This document shows, piece by piece, positions 47,301-57,744 of a stretch of DNA of 64,000 nucleotides (position 1 is its first letter; each line of letters opens with the position of its first letter). The notes under the pieces were generated by a model that ran no database searches, was not told the origin of the DNA, and saw only the letters and a program-made list of their open reading frames with translations. The position numbers were made by a program, and so were the translations under genes. The DNA lies in contig CM042694.1 in the NCBI GenBank assembly GCA_023614405.1, positions 131,073,711-131,137,710 of the forward strand. Direction: 5' to 3'. This DNA comes from Avena insularis. Taxonomy: Eukaryota; Streptophyta; Magnoliopsida; Poales; Poaceae.

Positions 47301-49100
47301 TATTGGGGAGAACTGCTCGACCTAGAGGAGAACAAAGATCAGTTAGAACCAGTGAAGGTTTACATAAGGGAAACAAATATATAGCATGCATACTGTTAGA
47401 GGGGAAATGGAGGATCGCCAAAGCTACAGTTCCCCTCACAGTTTGAATTGACACTACAATTTCCCAAATTAAAATGCTGAAGAAATTCAGCTATAAAGAG
47501 AGGAAATCGCTCATCCTGTGGAACTTTAGAGGGGAAATGGAGGATCACCAAAGCTACAGTTTCCCTCACAGTTTGAATTGACACTACAATTTCCCAAATT
47601 AAAATGCTGAAGCAAATTCAGTTATAAAGATAGTAAATGTTCCCCTGCACTGCAATTTATTTTAGTTCATGCGTTTACTACTACAAAAGGTACCCCAAAA
47701 AAGCCCATATTTCTTCTCCATGCTGACCCAAATTATAGTATGAAGCAATTTACATTGAGGCATGCATGCCAAGCTACTTGTCAAACAACACATTCCTAAG
47801 AGAAGCCCAAAAAGAATTGGATACAGGTTTTCGCCAGTAATAACTCTGATGCCTTCCTATTTAGAAAATACTCTGATGCTTCTTGTCTACTTCATAAACG
47901 ATATGGTACATAAACGATGTTCTGAATGTTCTAAACTACAAGGTGACAAACCAAAGTACAAGGTTCCTCTAATCATAGCTGACAGGATTTCCTTTTATCT
48001 CATATGATGTGCATCCTGTCAGACAGCCAATTCTCATCTCAAATTTTCGGAACAGAGTTTACTGATAACAGTTCAAAAGTTTAGTTAGCATCTAAGCGAG
48101 GTCAGCATTGCATCTTCCTCTCAATAGCTGCTATAAGTACAACTCTAATACAGGGAATGAAGCAAAAGGAACTTATCATACAGAGAGAGATAATCCCCAC
48201 TACAATCTATCTGGATCTGTAAACCTGGAGCACATTCTCGTATCCCCAATGTTACAACAAAGCTAGCTCGAGATACTACATAATCGTGAACAACAATCAG
48301 AAATGAAACAATCTAGGATCACAATGATGCAATACTTCTGTGAATCAGCAAACGGCCGACAGAAATTGCAACCGCAAGCCCGTGGTTCCACAAAGTGAGC
48401 AGTCCGCGCTACTGCAACATCTACGCCAGGAGAAACGCGTCGCCTCAATCGACCGCTCGCACACGCAAAATCGAACACTGTAGTCTCTAATTAACTATCC
48501 ATCACGAAACCCTAGATGGCTTGGTACCGATCCCCGCCCGTATTTCAAACGTTTCAGAGGAACGAAGCATGCCAGAGTTCAAGACGCTCGTGAGTAAATC
48601 AGGAAACGGTGCTTACCAACGGGCCCCGGCGAGGACGGGCTCGCCATCCCCCTGGACGCGATCATCTTCGGCGCCTGTGTCGGGGAGTACGCCCGCCGGT
48701 CGTAGCCGTGACGCGGCTGTCCCTGCACCGGGTGCTGGTACCCACGGCCAGAACCGGGCCCCCCTACTCCTCCATGAACTCTGCTTGGCGAGGTGCCTCC
48801 GCCGTGGTAGCGGGGTCCTCCGCCACTCCTGCCGTCTCCGCTGTAAGAGCCACCTCTGCCGCGGTCGCTGGTGCCTCTGCCGTAAGAACGTCTGCGGCGA
48901 TTGCTGCTGCCCCCTTCGTCAGAGCCACCTTCACCGCGATAGTTACCGCCTCTTCCGTGAGGGCTGCCGCCGCCAGGATTGCTGGCGCCTCCGCCGTGAG
49001 GGCCACCTCCGCTGGGCTTCTTCTTCTTCCCGACGGTACACCAGCCTTCGTCGGCGCCACCGCCCCCGCCACCGGAACCTCTCCCTCCGCCGCCGGACAT
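44396..49100 (-). CDS. AGO2: Argonaute protein, AGO2/AGO3 type
   Basis: This is a small-RNA-guided RNA silencing effector. Exons 49100-48617, 47321-46256 and 45821-44396 join in frame (2976 nt, 991 residues) with clean sites: donor GTAAGC / acceptor CTCCTCTAG, and donor GTAACT / acceptor ACTTACAG. Residues 1-140 are Gly/Arg-rich (RGG-like). The N domain starts near 162 ([10 protein letters not shown]), PAZ is about 357-480, MID about 558-700 and PIWI about 650-958. Catalytic residues are D735 (IGADVNHP), E776 (GCEMIAQL), D808 (YFRDGVSD) and D946 ([11 protein letters not shown]). Asp at the last position, where AGO1 has His, marks the AGO2/AGO3 group. The end is SMFFI. In rice this group has two adjacent genes, AGO2 and AGO3; I cannot decide which this is. 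The gene appears intact. Confidence 0.93.
45822..46255 (-). other. Second intron of the Argonaute gene
   Basis: 434 bp, GTAACT...TTACAG, AT-rich. It splits an Arg codon (AG|A, residue 517). Confidence 0.9.
47322..48616 (-). other. First intron of the Argonaute gene, with a tandem duplication
   Basis: 1295 bp, GTAAGC...TCTAG. A segment of about 113 bp starting TTAGAGGGGAAATGGAGGAT is present at 47396-47508 and again from 47526, offset 130 bp, with a few differences. No gene is seen in the intron. Confidence 0.85.
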
Positions 49101-49591
49101 TCCGCGGGGTGGAGCTCAGCCGGAACAACGGCCGATGGCTGGAATCGACGGCGAGGGTTTGGGATTTGGGGATTTTGTTTCTAGAACATGTCGAATGTGG
49201 AAGGGGGAGGCGGTTACAGGGGGGCAACTAGATATGGGAGAGAGGCGCGCGCCGGCGAAAATTGAACACGGCCGCGACGTTTTGGTACGAAATTACGCTC
49301 TTACCCCTAACAATTACCTTTTTTTTTGAACGGGACCCTAACAATTACTGGACGCGGGCATCAGTTTTGGTGCGAACAAAGGGTATAACGGGAAACCGGT
49401 CGGGCCAGGTGAAGCCTCGAGAAAGGAAATGTAAGCACAAGGAGAAGCATTGCCAGCTGGACGACTCGTTGCTGGCTGACTGGCTCTCTCTCCTCGCCGT
49501 TTATGCTGCATACTCCTTTTTTCAAGCATGAAATTTATGCATTATTCATTTGGTTGTTCCTTGTATAGTACTCGATGTCTCATGTTTGCAT
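49101..49591 (-). promoter_or_regulatory. 5' UTR and promoter region of the Argonaute gene
   Basis: About 490 bp between the ATG and the LTR of Copia A. Close to the ATG the minus strand has a CT-rich leader (AAACCCTCGCC). I see no strong TATA box. A tiny insertion (49318-49335) lies about 220 bp upstream of the ATG. Any more distant promoter would have been displaced by Copia A. Confidence 0.5.
49305..49348 (-). mobile_element. Tiny retroposition scar with 13-bp duplication
   Basis: CCCTAACAATTAC stands at 49305-49317 and 49336-49348. The 18 bases between them read TCCCGTTCAAAAAAAAAG on the minus strand, like the extreme 3' end and poly(A) of a LINE or SINE. A massively 5'-truncated insertion explains this best. 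Confidence 0.55.
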
Positions 49592-50212
49592 TGTTAGATT
49601 TATATAGGTTGCGATCATGTAGGCAGCTCATTTAGTCTAACTATGGCAGCTTAGGAGCTCTGTGAGAAACAAAGTTTAGTCACACATTGCTAGTTGGGAG
49701 AGAGTTGGACCAGCTTTTAAAGTGAGTTATTTCACTCCCACTAATCTCAATGTCCACGCGCACTCCTCCTCCATCGCCCGCCTTGCCTCGCTCGCACGCG
49801 CGTCGCGTCGCGTCGCAATCGAGTTCGAGTTAGAAACTCGTTTTGTGGAAGAATAATTTTTTACTTGGTGCACCAACTGTTGGGTACGTGTCAACATTCG
49901 TGTGCATGTTTGACGTGTGTCCTTATCTTCCACCGCGTGGCGACTCGATCGGCTCACCTCCCAGGCTATAGAGCGAGAGACGGATAGATCTAGATGCATC
50001 CAGTTCTTTTCTTAGTCTCTCTCGATGTGTGTTCCTCTTGCTGCGCTGCTCTCTAGGCTCCCCCATCCTGGCGGTTGCGTGCACTGCTGTCCGGAAGAGC
50101 AGGCCTCCGAAACCCTGTTCGTTGAGATCCTACACCGGGAGACGGGCGATAAGGTTTTTGGGGAGCATCTCGACACGACTGCTCGCATCCGTTCGTGTAT
50201 TCTCCTTCAACA
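49592..50212 (+). repeat. 5' LTR of Copia A
   Basis: It starts TGTTAGATTTATA and probably ends CTTCAACA, giving TGTT/AACA inverted ends. It aligns with 63233-64000 except for a deletion of roughly 35 bp near 49638 and the MITE in the other copy. No standard tRNA-Met primer site follows it. Confidence 0.75.
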
Positions 50213-50233
50213 ACTGACGACCTCATCGGCACC

Positions 50234-51033
50234 ATGGGCGACAACAACAAAGACCAAGGTGCTGCTGCGGTGACGACCTTCCCGGTCAACCTGTACGTGT
50301 TATTCTTCTCTTTGTATGCACTAGTACTTGCCAGACTTTTAGATCTACTAGGTGTGGTTGTTTGGCTGTATGTGTTTAGATCTGCTAGTGCTTACATAAT
50401 ATTCATTTCGGTAATTAATCTCATGGGAAAATTACCTAATAATCCAATAATCCAAAAACCTTATCTATTTAGGCAATTTTCGTCATCTGCCTTTGCTGTT
50501 TCGCTAAAACCGAGACCTTTTATGGGTGCTAATTTTAAGAGATAGTAAGGAAAAACCCTCTTGTGGCTCACTGCAATGGGTATAGAAAAAGTTGCAGATG
50601 GCACTCCAGAGGTCCGCTTACTCTCGAGGAAGAGAGAGCGTTCAGGGAGGCCACTGTACTTTTTGTGGGCTCTGTACTCAGTGTGCTTGGAGACAAGTTG
50701 GTTGATGTATATTTGCATATTCGTGATGCCAAGGAACTGTGGGATACGTTGGACGCTAAGTTTGGTGCTGCCGATGCCGGTGGTGAACTATATGCTATGG
50801 AGCAGTTCAATGACTACAAGATGGTTGAAAACCAATCTGTAGTAGAACAGGATCATGAGCTACAGATCATGGCAAAGGACCTCGAACTCCTCAAGTGTGT
50901 GCTTCCGGACAAGTTTGTTGCGGGATGCATTGTCGCTAAGCTTCCCCCTTCATGGAGGAACTTTGCCACTTCTCTGAAACATTAGAGGCATGAGCTCTCT
51001 GCTGAGTATCACATTGGCTCTCTGGATGTTGAA
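50234..51033 (+). pseudogene. Copia gag of A, N-terminal part with a possible intron
   Basis: ATG 50234 gives MGDNNKDQGAAAVTTFPVN. A GT-AG segment (50293-50472, 180 bp) follows, after which SSAFAVSLKPRPFMGANFKR continues in frame. Two stops come next (TAG TAA at the position of KRWQ), then GKTLLWLTAMGIEKVADGTP, a frameshift, TLEEERAFREATVLFVGS, AKELWDTLDAKFGA, LPPSWRNFATSLKH, a stop, and HELSAEYHIGSLDVEK. This is the UBN2-type gag of Copia elements. It is cut by the TSD of element B at 51034-51038 and continues at 59392. Confidence 0.75.
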
Positions 51034-51038
51034 AAAAA

Positions 51039-52689
51039 TGTTAGGTCCGCAACATAGAAAACAAAAAAAATCCTACGATGAGAACTATACGCCAAGATCT
51101 ATCTACTAGATACAGAGCAACGGGTGGGTATACATCCATGGAGAACTTACCCTCGAAGACAACGAGTTTTGTTAACGAGTAGGAACTCGTGGTTGATGTA
51201 GTCGTACGCTTGCCGATCTCAAGATCGTGTGGAAGTCGGAGCGCCGTATGGCGCCGTCCCTTTTGCACGTTCAAGCCACGGACAACCTCCACCTCCTCGC
51301 TCCAGCGAATCAGCGAGCAAGAACTCCTTCAGGCCTTAAGGCCACCGGGAACATGTATCTCGCTAATCCAAGACCATGGGGGAATATCTAGAGGGGGAGA
51401 GAGATCCTTCACGAGGAGGTGTGTTTGTGAGAGGGGAGAGGGGGAATTTATATAGGAGGGAGGGAGACCCCTCCCCTCCCATAGCCGGCGCATGAGGGGG
51501 GGCACTCCTCCCTTCCTTCATTCATGTGGTGAACCTCCACTCACATAAACATGGCCTCCACCCAAAATCCCACTCACATGTATTTAATTTCCACCAAATT
51601 AAATGCAACTCTCAATTAATAAAACTCTTTTATTTATTTTATTCAGAATTTTGTTAATTACTTTAATTAACAAACATTCACATAAAACCCCTTGCAACAT
51701 TTCAATATTACATGCAGAACCACTTTCTGCAATTTCACCCGAAACAATTCCGGTTTCTATCGAAACAATTCTTGTTTCTATCGAAACATTTCCTGCGCTT
51801 TGCAAACCTTTTGTCTGGAACATATGTGCTCCTAAATGGTGTCCGGCAACCCTTAAGTGTGTCACCCTACGGTTCGCGAATAATACAGACATGATTGAGA
51901 CTCCTCTCAGATCAATAATCAGAAGCGGGACCTGGAGATCCATACTGACTCCTGCATATTCAACGATGACTTCTGTGATCGTGAGAACCTTTAACGTCAG
52001 CAATTTAATCCCTTTGTCTCATGATATAATACATGTCCGAGATTCGATCATCGGTATCCAAATACCTAGTTTGATCTTGTTACCGACATGCACTCTTTTC
52101 TTGTTCCCGTGATATAACATTCTAGTGATCACATCACTTGCTTGCAAGCTATCTTAATGTGATATCACCGAGAGGGCCCAGAGTATATCTATCCGTCATC
52201 GGGATTGACAAATTCCACTCTTGATCCATGAGCCTCAACATAACACCTTCATAGCTTGAACCCACCTTTATGGTCACCCTGTTACGGTGTGACGTTTGAT
52301 GTTATCAAGATACTCTTCCGGTGTTAGCAATTAACATGATCTCATGGTCTAAGGACTAAGACTACTTTGTATGATATTATAGCAATATAAACATAATGAC
52401 TTGATTGTAATGCTATACTTCGGATGAATGTTCATCACATCATTTCACAAATGTTGTGACCTTGTTATTAACAACATCCAATGTCCATGATCAGGAAACC
52501 TTGATCATCTTGTTAATCAACAAGCTAGTCTATAAGAGAGGCATAACTAGGAACCCTTTTTGTTTATTAAACACACATGTATTGATGTTTCCTATCAATA
52601 TAATTATAGCATGCAAAATAAACATCTATCATATACAAGGAATACATAATAACAACTTTATTATTGCCTCTCAGGGCATATTTCCTTCA
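51039..52689 (-). repeat. 3' LTR of Copia B (minus-strand element)
   Basis: 1651 bp. In its own direction it starts TGAAGGAAATATGCCC and ends GGACCTAACA. A minus-strand TATA (TATATAAA) lies at 51448-51455. The part from about 51868 on matches 1-822. Confidence 0.9.
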
Positions 52690-52722
52690 GTCTCCCACTT
52701 GCACTAGAGACAATAATCTAGT

Positions 52723-53103
52723 TTATATAGTGATAAATCTAACACCCATGGAGTTCTGGTGTTGATCATGTTTTGCCCTAGGGAGTACTTTAGTCAACGG
52801 ATCTGCTACATTCAGGTCCGTGCGCACTTTACAAATCTTTATATCTCCATCCTTGACATGCTCGCGGATGGAGTGAAACCGGCGGTTAATATGCTTGGAA
52901 TTCTTGTGAGACCTTGGTTCCTTGGCGTTGGCTATGGCTCCATTATTGTCATAATAGATCACCATTGGGTCCAACGCACTAGGAACCACACCTAGTTCCG
53001 TTATGAACTCCTTCATCCAAACCGCTTCTACCGCTTCAAGCGACAACATATTCCGCCTCCGTCGTTGATCCAGCCACCACAAAGTTGTTTGGAGCTCCTC
53101 CAA
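52723..53103 (-). pseudogene. RNase H of Copia B
   Basis: Frame fragments read EAVEAVWMKEFITELGVVPS, VIYYDNNGAIANAKEP and NSKHINRRFHSIREHV, the Copia RNase H blocks with the catalytic Asp in YYDNNGA. The first part (SWRSSKQ and TTEAEY-like) is in other frames. The ORF start MEELQTTLWW is not the natural start. Confidence 0.85.
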
Positions 53104-53198
53104 CTAACTTCTTTGCTGCTCAAGAGAAATACGATCCGGATTGAGACTTAGAGTCATCCGGATCGTGTCAAAGCTAGCATCGACATAACACTTAGCGA

Positions 53199-54313
53199 CT
53201 AGCTCTTCTTCACCTCAGATACAAGAAACATATCCTTAGTTCTTCTCAAGTACTTAAGGATATTCTTGACCGCTATCCGATGTTCAACACGGATCAGTTG
53301 GTACCTACGAGTCAAACTAATAGCATGTGCCACATCCGGTCTTGTACATAGCATGGCATACATTATAGAGCCTATGGCTGAGGCATAGGGGATCTTATCC
53401 ATTATCTCTCTTTCTTCCGCCGTAGCCAGACTTTGAGTCTTACTCAATGTCTTGCCTTGCAACATAGGTAAGTACCCCTTCTTACTTCCGTCCATATTAA
53501 ACTTCTTTAATACCTTATCAAGGTATGTACTCTGCGATAGCCCAATTAGGCTTCTTGATCTATCTCTATAGATTTTAATGCCTAATATATATGAAGCTTC
53601 ACCAACGTCCTTCATCGAAAATTTGCTGTTTAGATAACTTTTAACACTGTTTAAAAGATCTATATCATTTCCAATCAATAATATGTCATCCACATATAAT
53701 ATTAGAAATGCCACACTGCTCCCACTCACTTTCTTGTAAATACAAGCCTCTCCATAAGTTTGGACAAATCCAAACTCTTTGATCACCTCATCAAAGCGGA
53801 GATTCCAACTCCGGGATGCTTGCTTCAGTCCATAGATGGATCGCTGAAGTTTGGACACCTTATCAGCATCCTTAGGATCGACAAAACCCTTAGGTTGTAT
53901 CATATACAACTCTTCTTCAATATTACTACTGAGGAACGCAGTTTTGACATCCATCTGCCATATTTCATAATCGAAATATGCAGCAATTTCTAACATAATC
54001 CTAACTGACTTAAGCATCGCTACGGGAGAGAATGTCTCATCGTAGTCAACTCCTTGAATTTGTCGAAATCCCTTTGCGACAAGTCGAGCCTTATAGATGG
54101 TTACATTACCATCAGCATCAGTTTTTCTTTTAAAATCCATTTATTCTCAACGGCCTTTCGATCGTGAGGTAAGTCCACCAAGGTCCAAACCTGGTTTTCG
54201 TACATGGATTCCATCTCGGATTTCATGGCTTCTAGCCATTTGTTGGAATCAAGGCTCATCATCGCTTCTTCATACGTCGCAGGGTCATCTATTTCATCAA
54301 ACATGAAATTCAT
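53199..54313 (-). pseudogene. Reverse transcriptase of Copia B
   Basis: TYEEAMMSLDSNKWLEAMKS and NQVWTLVDLPHDRKAVENKW start the domain (54313-54101). A frameshift follows, then YKARLVAKGFRQIQGVDYDE, WQMDVKTAFLSS with the first Asp, GLKQASRSWNLRFDE and LILYVDDILLIGND with the YVDD active site. The end, ILKYLRRTKDMFLVS, runs into stops before RNase H. Most of the domain is readable but it cannot be made from one frame. Confidence 0.88.
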
Positions 54314-55710
54314 AACAGGATTGCATGCAGTTCGAGGCTGCGTGTCCTGCTTGACCTGCGAGGTTCGGTAGTGTCCTCTTTCGGAGTTTCATGAACAATA
54401 TCATTAGCTCTCTCTTCATTAGGTGAAGTCAACTCCGAAACAACTTCCGGTGTTGCGCTACTCGCCATTTCATGAAGAGAAGGTTTAATAACCTCTTCGA
54501 GTTCTACCTTCCGACTACTCACACCTTTCGCGAGAAACTCCTTCTCAAGAAAGGATCCATTCTTGGCAACAAAGACCTTGCCCTCGGATCTGTGATAGAA
54601 GGTATACCCAATCGTTTCCTTAGGGTATCCTATGAAGACGCATTTTTCCGCTTTGGGTTCGAGTTTATCCGGTTGAAGTTTCTTCACATAAACATCGCAT
54701 CCCCAAACTTTAATAAATGACAGCTTAGGTTTGTTTCCAAACCATAATTCATACGGTGTCTTTTCAACGGATTTAGATGGTGCCCTATTTAAAGTGAATG
54801 CAGCGGTTTCCAGTGCATAACCCCAAAATGACAGTGGCAAGTCAGTCAGAGACATCATAGATCGAACCATATCCAATAAAGTACGATTACGACGTTCTGA
54901 CACACCATTATGTTGCGGTGTTCCGGCAGGCGTGAGTTGTGAAACTATTCCACAGTCTTTCATATGTGTGCTAAACTCGTAACTAAGATACTCTCCTCCA
55001 CGGTCGAACCATAGAAATTTGATCTTTCTGTTACGATGAGTTTCCACTTCATTCTGAAATTCTTTGAACTTTTCAAAGGTTTCAGACTTATGTTTCATCA
55101 AATAGATATACCCGTATCTACTCAAATCATCCGTGAAAGTAACAAAATAACGATATCCACCTCGCGCCGACACACTCATTGGTCCACACACATCAGTATG
55201 TATGATTTCCAATAAATCTGTCGCCCGTTCCATTGAACCAGAAAACGGCGTTCTAGTCATCTTGCCCATAAGGCATGGCTCACATGTATCAAATGATTCA
55301 AAATCAAGTGATTCCAAAAGTCCATCAGAATGGAGTTTCTTCATGCGTTTAATGCCAATATGACCTAGACGGCAGTGCCACATATATGCAGATATATCAT
55401 TATCAAGTTTAATCCTTTTAGCATCAACATTACGAATATGTGTAATACTACTATCGAGATCCAACAGAAATAAACCATTCAACACAGGTGCATGACCATA
55501 AAAGATATTATTCATATAAATCGAACAACCATTGTTTTCAGACTTAAACGAATAACAACTTTGCATCAAACACGATCCGGATACAATGTTCATGCTCAGT
55601 GAAGGCACCAAATAACAATTATTCAGGTTTATAACTAATCCCGACGGCATATGGAGAGGCAGCGTTCCGATGGTGATCACATCAACTCTTGATCCATTGC
55701 CGACCCGCAT
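54310..55710 (-). pseudogene. Pre-integrase and integrase of Copia B
   Basis: 466 codons without a stop. The zinc region is WHCRLGHIGIKRMKKLHSDG with CEPCLMGKMTRTPF. The core has IHTDVCGPM, FVTFTDDLSRYGYIY and RGGEYLS with DDE residues, then PQHNGVSERRNRTLL, LPLSFWGYALETAAF and WGCDVYVK. The C-terminal part, about residues 390-466, is Glu/Ser-rich and links to RT. In normal elements it is one polyprotein with the neighbours. Confidence 0.88.
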
Positions 55711-55959
55711 CGTGACCCCATCCCTTGCTAGTTGTCGCTTGTTCCGCAGCCTCTGAACCGAGTTACATATATTAGCAACCGATCATGTATCAAATACCCA
55801 GGTGCTACTACGAGTACTAGTCAAGTACACATCAATAACATGTATATCACATATACCTTTGTTTGCCTTGCCGGCCTTCTTGTCCGCCAAATACTTGGGG
55901 CGATTAAGCTTCAATGGTCATCCCCTTGCAATAGTAGCACTCGATTATGTCGGACTTAG

Positions 55960-56684
55960 GGCCAGCTCGGGTTTCTTTTCGTAGCGACAACAGATTTGCC
56001 GCCCTTCTTTCCCTTCTGCTTGCCTTTCTTGTCCTTCTTGAAACCGGTGGTCTTATTGATCATCAACACTTGATGTTCTTTCCTAATCTCCACTTATGTA
56101 GTCTTAAGCATTGACAGAAGCTCGGGAAGAGACTTCTTCATGCCCTGCATATTATAGTTCATCACGAAGCTCTTGGAGCTAGGTGGCAGAGATTGGAGAA
56201 CACGATGTATGCCTAAGTCAATGGGAATCGTTATTCCCAAGGACACAAGCTTATCGGCATACCTAGACATTTTGAGTGTGTGCTCACTAACGGAGCTGTT
56301 CTCTTCCATCATACAGCTAAAGAACTTTTCAGAAGCATTATAACTCTCTACGGCAGCATGGGTATCGAAAATCATTTTCAATTCTCCCATGGTATTAAAG
56401 GCATTGCCATTTTCGAAACGTTTTTGAAGTTCTGGCTCTAGCCCATACAGTATGCTGCAATGAACTAAGTTGTGGTCCTCCTGACGAGTTATATAGACGT
56501 TCTTTTCCTCGTCAGGGGCATCAGGAGCTGGTGGGGGGCCTAGCGGCACATCTAGCACATATTGCTTTTGTGCAGCAGTGAGGAGAATCCTCCAATTCAT
56601 AGCCCAGTTGGTGAAGTTGCTACCAATCGCAGCAAGTTTCTCTTTCTCCATGAACACATTGAAATTAAAAGCAGGTGGTGCCAT
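55960..56684 (-). pseudogene. Gag of Copia B
   Basis: ATG 56684, MAPPAFNFNVFMEKEKLAA, then NWRILLTAAQKQYVLDVPLG, GLEPELQKRFENGNAFNTMG and SFVMNYNMQGMKKSLPELLS. A stop occurs after LKTT (56094), followed in frame by VEIRKEHQVLMINKTTGFKK and a Lys/Gly-rich tail. Only CYYCKG of the zinc knuckle is left. The 196-codon first part is intact. Confidence 0.85.
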
Positions 56685-57744
56685 CTACAACAGAATTTGT
56701 AAAATATATTTAGACTAAGTTTATGATAGATTGAGTTCAACTAATCCAAATTACTAATGAACTCCCACTCAAAAACGACATCCCTCGTGTCCTTTTGGTG
56801 ATTACATGAACCAAATCCACTACACCAAGTCCGATCATCACGTGAGTTGGTGTAGCTTCAAAGGCGAGCATCTATATGGGCATCATATCAACTATATGAC
56901 TCATGCTTAACCTTTCGGTCCATGTTCCAAGGTCATGTCTGTACATGCTAGGCTCGTCAAGTAAGAACCTTAGTATTCGCGTGTGTAAAACTGTCTTACA
57001 CCCGTTGTATGAAAGCGTAGAGTCGAGAACACCCGATCATCACGTGATGCCTCAAAACACGATCCACAAAACGGTGCATACTTATGGAAGAACACATTTT
57101 ATCTTGATATCTAAATGAGGGATCATCTTATAATGCTACCAAAAGCGCCAAACTAGCAATATAAGATGTTAACATCTAATGTGTGAAGTGAGGTGATATG
57201 GTCCATGCATTTGATCTCTATCATTTGCATCGTGGTATGATCTCTATCATTCCTTTGTGTGTAAGGCCAAGGTCTATGGAACTTACACATTAAGTGAGTT
57301 GTAAGAGTATCTATCATACATCTACTTATAACAATACCATATCAAGACACTAGCCCAACAACGATCTAAAGTAGACGCCTCTAATTTATCAATTGCAAGT
57401 TTTACGTGGCTTAGGGCTTTCGGAGATAGAACCGGTCTTACCTACGAACATGAACCACAACGAGGATAACCAAGTTATTAGCAACTCGTTGTAAATCAGA
57501 TATTGACTATAGTAGGAGAGACAGACACCCGCTAGCCACTTATGCAAAACTAGTTGCATGTCAGTCGTGGAACCGGTCTCATGTACGATGACATGTAAGG
57601 TTGGTCTGAGCCGCTTCATCCCACTATGCCACCAATATCCAAAGTACATAGAATATGCAATAACATGATCATCATCGCCCACATATAAACATATATGTAC
57701 TACCCGTGCAAAACACCTACGCATAGATCAGGCTCTGATACCAC
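56685..57744 (-). other. Leader and primer binding site of Copia B
   Basis: On the minus strand the LTR end ACCCAACA is followed by GTGGTATCAGAGCCTGATC (about 57744-57726), complementary to initiator tRNA-Met. The 1-kb leader has no gene; ORFs at 56903-57118 and 57389-57724 are leader sequence. Confidence 0.85.

Noticed and set aside
48521..49231. Long ORFs on the plus strand opposite Argonaute exon 1
   Set aside because: They are Arg/Ala-rich shadows of the GC-rich RGG-coding exon. The minus frame has matching splice sites and a known domain order.
57726..57744. Sequence matching tRNA-Met
   Set aside because: It is a primer binding site of Copia B, only about 12-18 bases long, not a tRNA gene. 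The same holds at 16797-16809 and 43716-43727.
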